Positions 61,481-64,000 of a DNA stretch of 64,000 nt are shown here, one piece after another. Origin of the DNA: Reticulitermes speratus. Taxonomy: Eukaryota; Arthropoda; Insecta; Blattodea; Rhinotermitidae. Within the stretch, counting starts at the first letter, position 1, and every line of letters starts with the position of its first letter. A program made the translations under genes and the position numbers. The DNA is taken from the NCBI GenBank assembly GCA_021186555.1, contig JAJKFL010000039.1, forward strand, positions 24,015,733 through 24,079,732, read 5' to 3'. The notes beneath the pieces are model-generated. The model was not told the origin of the DNA. It saw only the letters and a program-made list of their open reading frames with translations, and ran no database searches.

Positions 61481-62147
61481 CTCCTTACATTGTCATTTGT
61501 TTGTGGTTTCACAAATTTGTAACTTTTTCATCAGTATGAATATCTTTTTCTCCTGGTGCAAACAGATTTTCTGGAACCACCATCACCATTTTAACATTGC
61601 GTTTCGGGCAACATCTGTCTCGACTAACGTCGCCGGTTTCGGAACCGCCCACGATGTAACATCGGAGGATGACTGTAGTTGGTCTTACAATAATGAAGCA
61701 GTTTACTGTGAGGTGGAACTTAATACTTAATATAACTGTCACGCATTTCATGGTTCAAAAGGTAACAACTTCTGTTAAAAAAAAACTCAAGGGAAGAGAC
61801 CACAGCGTATATGAAAATAATATTAAAACGGATCTTACAGAAATGGAATGAAAAGGGCGTGAAATTGATTCAGGCCTCGTGGTCCGTAAAGACAAATGTT
61901 ACTAAGTTACGTCTATAAAAACGGGCAGGTCATAGCATTTTCAGACTACCCAACCTCTGCCAGCTCCAATTTATTGCCACAGGTATAGAGAATTAGAAGT
62001 GAGCTTGGTTCTTCTGTTCCCAATAATCTGTCATGAGCCAAAATTTGAAACCTTACCTACTTCAGTTGACAACCTGAAGGAAAAAGACTACTCGAGGAAC
62101 TTCACACAGATGGGAGAATAGTAGAACGAATCTTAAAATAAGGAACA

Positions 62148-62240
62148 TGCCATGAAGGCATACTTAGGAAGTTACTACATTGCTCCACACATTCTTAACC
62201 TTGGAACTAGATGCAGGTGAGTGGTCAGCCACACGCCAAA
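62148..62240 (-). mobile_element. SINE family A, 3' fragment
   Basis: Plus-strand GCCATGAAGGCATACTTAGG and ATTCTTAACCTTGGAACTAG, then GAGTGGTCAGCCACACGCC. The head half is missing. Confidence 0.6.
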
Positions 62241-63817
62241 AACAGGATATGAGGGTATGCACTGGATTCATCTGGCAAGGTTAGGGACCGGTGGAGGGTC
62301 TTCTCAGGACTATCATGATCCTTCGGGTTCCACAAGATTCGAGAATATTTCTAGACCAACTGAGCGATCATCAGCTTCTCAAGAATTCTACTTTATTGAG
62401 TTCACTAGAACTTCAAGGGTACTATTTCTCGGGACACTGATTCGCCCCTCCCCTCAGCTGCTGCCTTACCTAGCGACGACATGAATCTTTTGATGAGCGA
62501 CTCCCACTGACAAAGAGTATTATATCTGATGAGACTCCCGCTGTGAGAAGTAATCGTCAAAAGGAACACGCGAAAGAGTGAACGCGTAAAACCAGGATCC
62601 CTTCCGCCTTTGTTTGATTAGTCAAAATTGTTCACCGTTCTTTAAGCCCAGAAAATCAAGTCTTAACTGAAACCTCACGTGAAAATTTCTTATCTGAACA
62701 CTGAATTGTGAATTGATAGTTTACAGCATAATCTTTAGAAACAGCCCAAAGAATTTACCCTCTGCATTTACTTCTATCTTCCAAGGACACTGAATGCAGG
62801 AAGATATGCCTTTCCTAAGGCAATATCGTTACACATGAGAGTGGCCACGCCATCCCAGTCTGTTCCACTCTCCACTACACGTGTCATATAACGAGTTTCA
62901 GACTGTATCACCCGTATTGTAGCCTACAACCACACTCGACTTTAAGACCACCCTCTAAATATGTCGATTTTAAAACGTAAGTGTGGCATTTATATGCCTA
63001 AGGTGGACGACATACATGCACGTTCATGCCTCCGTATGGCCTGTGCCAAACGTTTCGGCCTTTAATCGATCCGAACAGGTATTCTTCTGAGGAAGGTTTC
63101 CTCTATTTTGTCCGCACAGTGACTTTCAGAAACTACTGACAGAAAACAAACCGGAATTAAAATAGCAAATTAACAAACAGTTACATGTAAAACTCATAAA
63201 GCTTTTTATATGACCTTCACCATGCATTTTAAACTCACTGAATATTAAACAGCGAAAAGCACCTTCACTATCAAATTTTAATAGTAGTATATAAGTATAT
63301 ATCATCAGGGGGTACAAACTACATTTGCTTATGTCCATAAGTTCACTGTGTCATCACAAATTATCGTTCGATGTCCACGCAAGTAAGAGCACTGTATAAA
63401 AAAATTTTATAGTGAAGGTGCATTTCGTTGGTTAATATTCAGTCACAAAGCTTATTTTCCTATTGCACACATATTTACTGTACCATAGCAATGTTACTAT
63501 TATTACTGATATATTATTTTCATAAAGAAATTACGAAGACTACTAAGTACTGGTTCTATCTACGGTAAATTAGTCGAATACAACTGTCATGTTTGTAATG
63601 GTTGACATAACAACACAACATTTAGGCCTGTTTATGGTCTAGCCCCATACCAAATTTCACCATGAAACAAAAACGTGATAGAAGGTTTTCGTACGGTGAC
63701 ACGAAACAGGCCATTTTGAATAAGGTTCTATATTGATTTATTTACTCGTTTTATTTTAAAACTGCTACGACTACACAGCGATATAATAAATAATACATGG
63801 GGAACGTTGTGGAAGAA

Positions 63818-63950
63818 AGTAGTCGTGGCCTGAGTTCAGGTACTATCCCGGCATTTGATTGGAGGAACTAAGGAAAACCACGAAATGTCAGAATATCCTG
63901 CCTCCGGGCCTGGATTTGAATCCCGGATATCCGGAATAGGGAATACAGAT
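63818..63950 (-). mobile_element. SINE family F fragment
   Basis: On the minus strand a B-box-like GGATTCAAATCC is followed by the family string CGTGGTTTTCCTTAG and GCCGGGATAGTACCTGAAC. The opposite end may run to the window edge. Confidence 0.5.
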
Positions 63951-64000
63951 CAATAGTGCTACACACCCGAAAGGAAGGTTCGGCAGACCTAGGAACATAT

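Larger units (their letters stand above)
53289..64000. other. Region upstream of the first Kdm3 exon seen
   Basis: This is presumably intron 5' of the exon at 53288, possibly with promoter sequence further right. It carries four SINE A copies, SINE B and C copies and a Tigger-like relic. 55001-57900, 59191-60657, 61480-62147 and 62241-63800 hold no gene I can recognise. I looked for the family's expected upstream exon (the W-x-SG-x-IRA-type stretch) and did not find it. Confidence 0.6.

Overview
This is eukaryotic nuclear DNA, most likely from an insect with a large, repeat-rich genome. Five short, well-spliced exons lie in very long introns, and those introns are full of tRNA-derived SINEs, hAT and Tc1/mariner-type relics and microsatellites. 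The sequence alone does not identify the species. The large introns and SINE load would suit a polyneopteran (cockroach, cricket or stick-insect grade), but that is inference.

The one protein-coding gene I can support runs on the minus strand across most of the window. It is the N-terminal half of Kdm3 (KDM3/JMJD1/JHDM2 H3K9 demethylase family). The exons, in transcription order, are 53288-53124, 50232-50119, 35182-34979, 24039-23955 and 14698-14607. They have AG/GT borders and matching phases, and together encode exactly 220 codons of one continuous frame. The first exon(s) should lie to the right of 53288 and are probably outside the window. The zinc-finger and JmjC exons should lie to the left of 14607 and were not found. 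No catalytic residue is visible here.

Everything else is intron or flank. The dominant repeat (called family A here) is a tRNA-headed SINE of about 290 bp with about 20 copies in both orientations, including two head-to-head pairs at 53.6-54.2 kb and 58.6-59.2 kb. Family B has a tRNA-Glu-like head, and some copies carry a different 3' tail shared with family E. Family C is a longer SINE ending in an A-rich or GAAA tail; one copy has a perfect 17-bp target duplication. Families D and G have one clear copy each. DNA transposon relics include several hAT-type MITEs (two with 7/8 or 8/8 target duplications), a pogo/Tigger-like MITE with a TA duplication, and a mariner/IS630-type transposase fragment. 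Nested insertions are clear: a hAT MITE inside SINE A, SINE G inside SINE C, and SINE C inside a tandem array.

The most unusual structures are two. The first is a 161-bp, two-mismatch palindrome at 8960-9295, each arm carrying a hammerhead-ribozyme-like core of the kind reported in Penelope-like elements. The second is an old, highly diverged tandem array with a strict 50-bp period at about 34.09-34.87 kb, about 100 bp past a Kdm3 splice donor. I saw no complete RNA gene, CRISPR array, intact transposase or intact reverse transcriptase.
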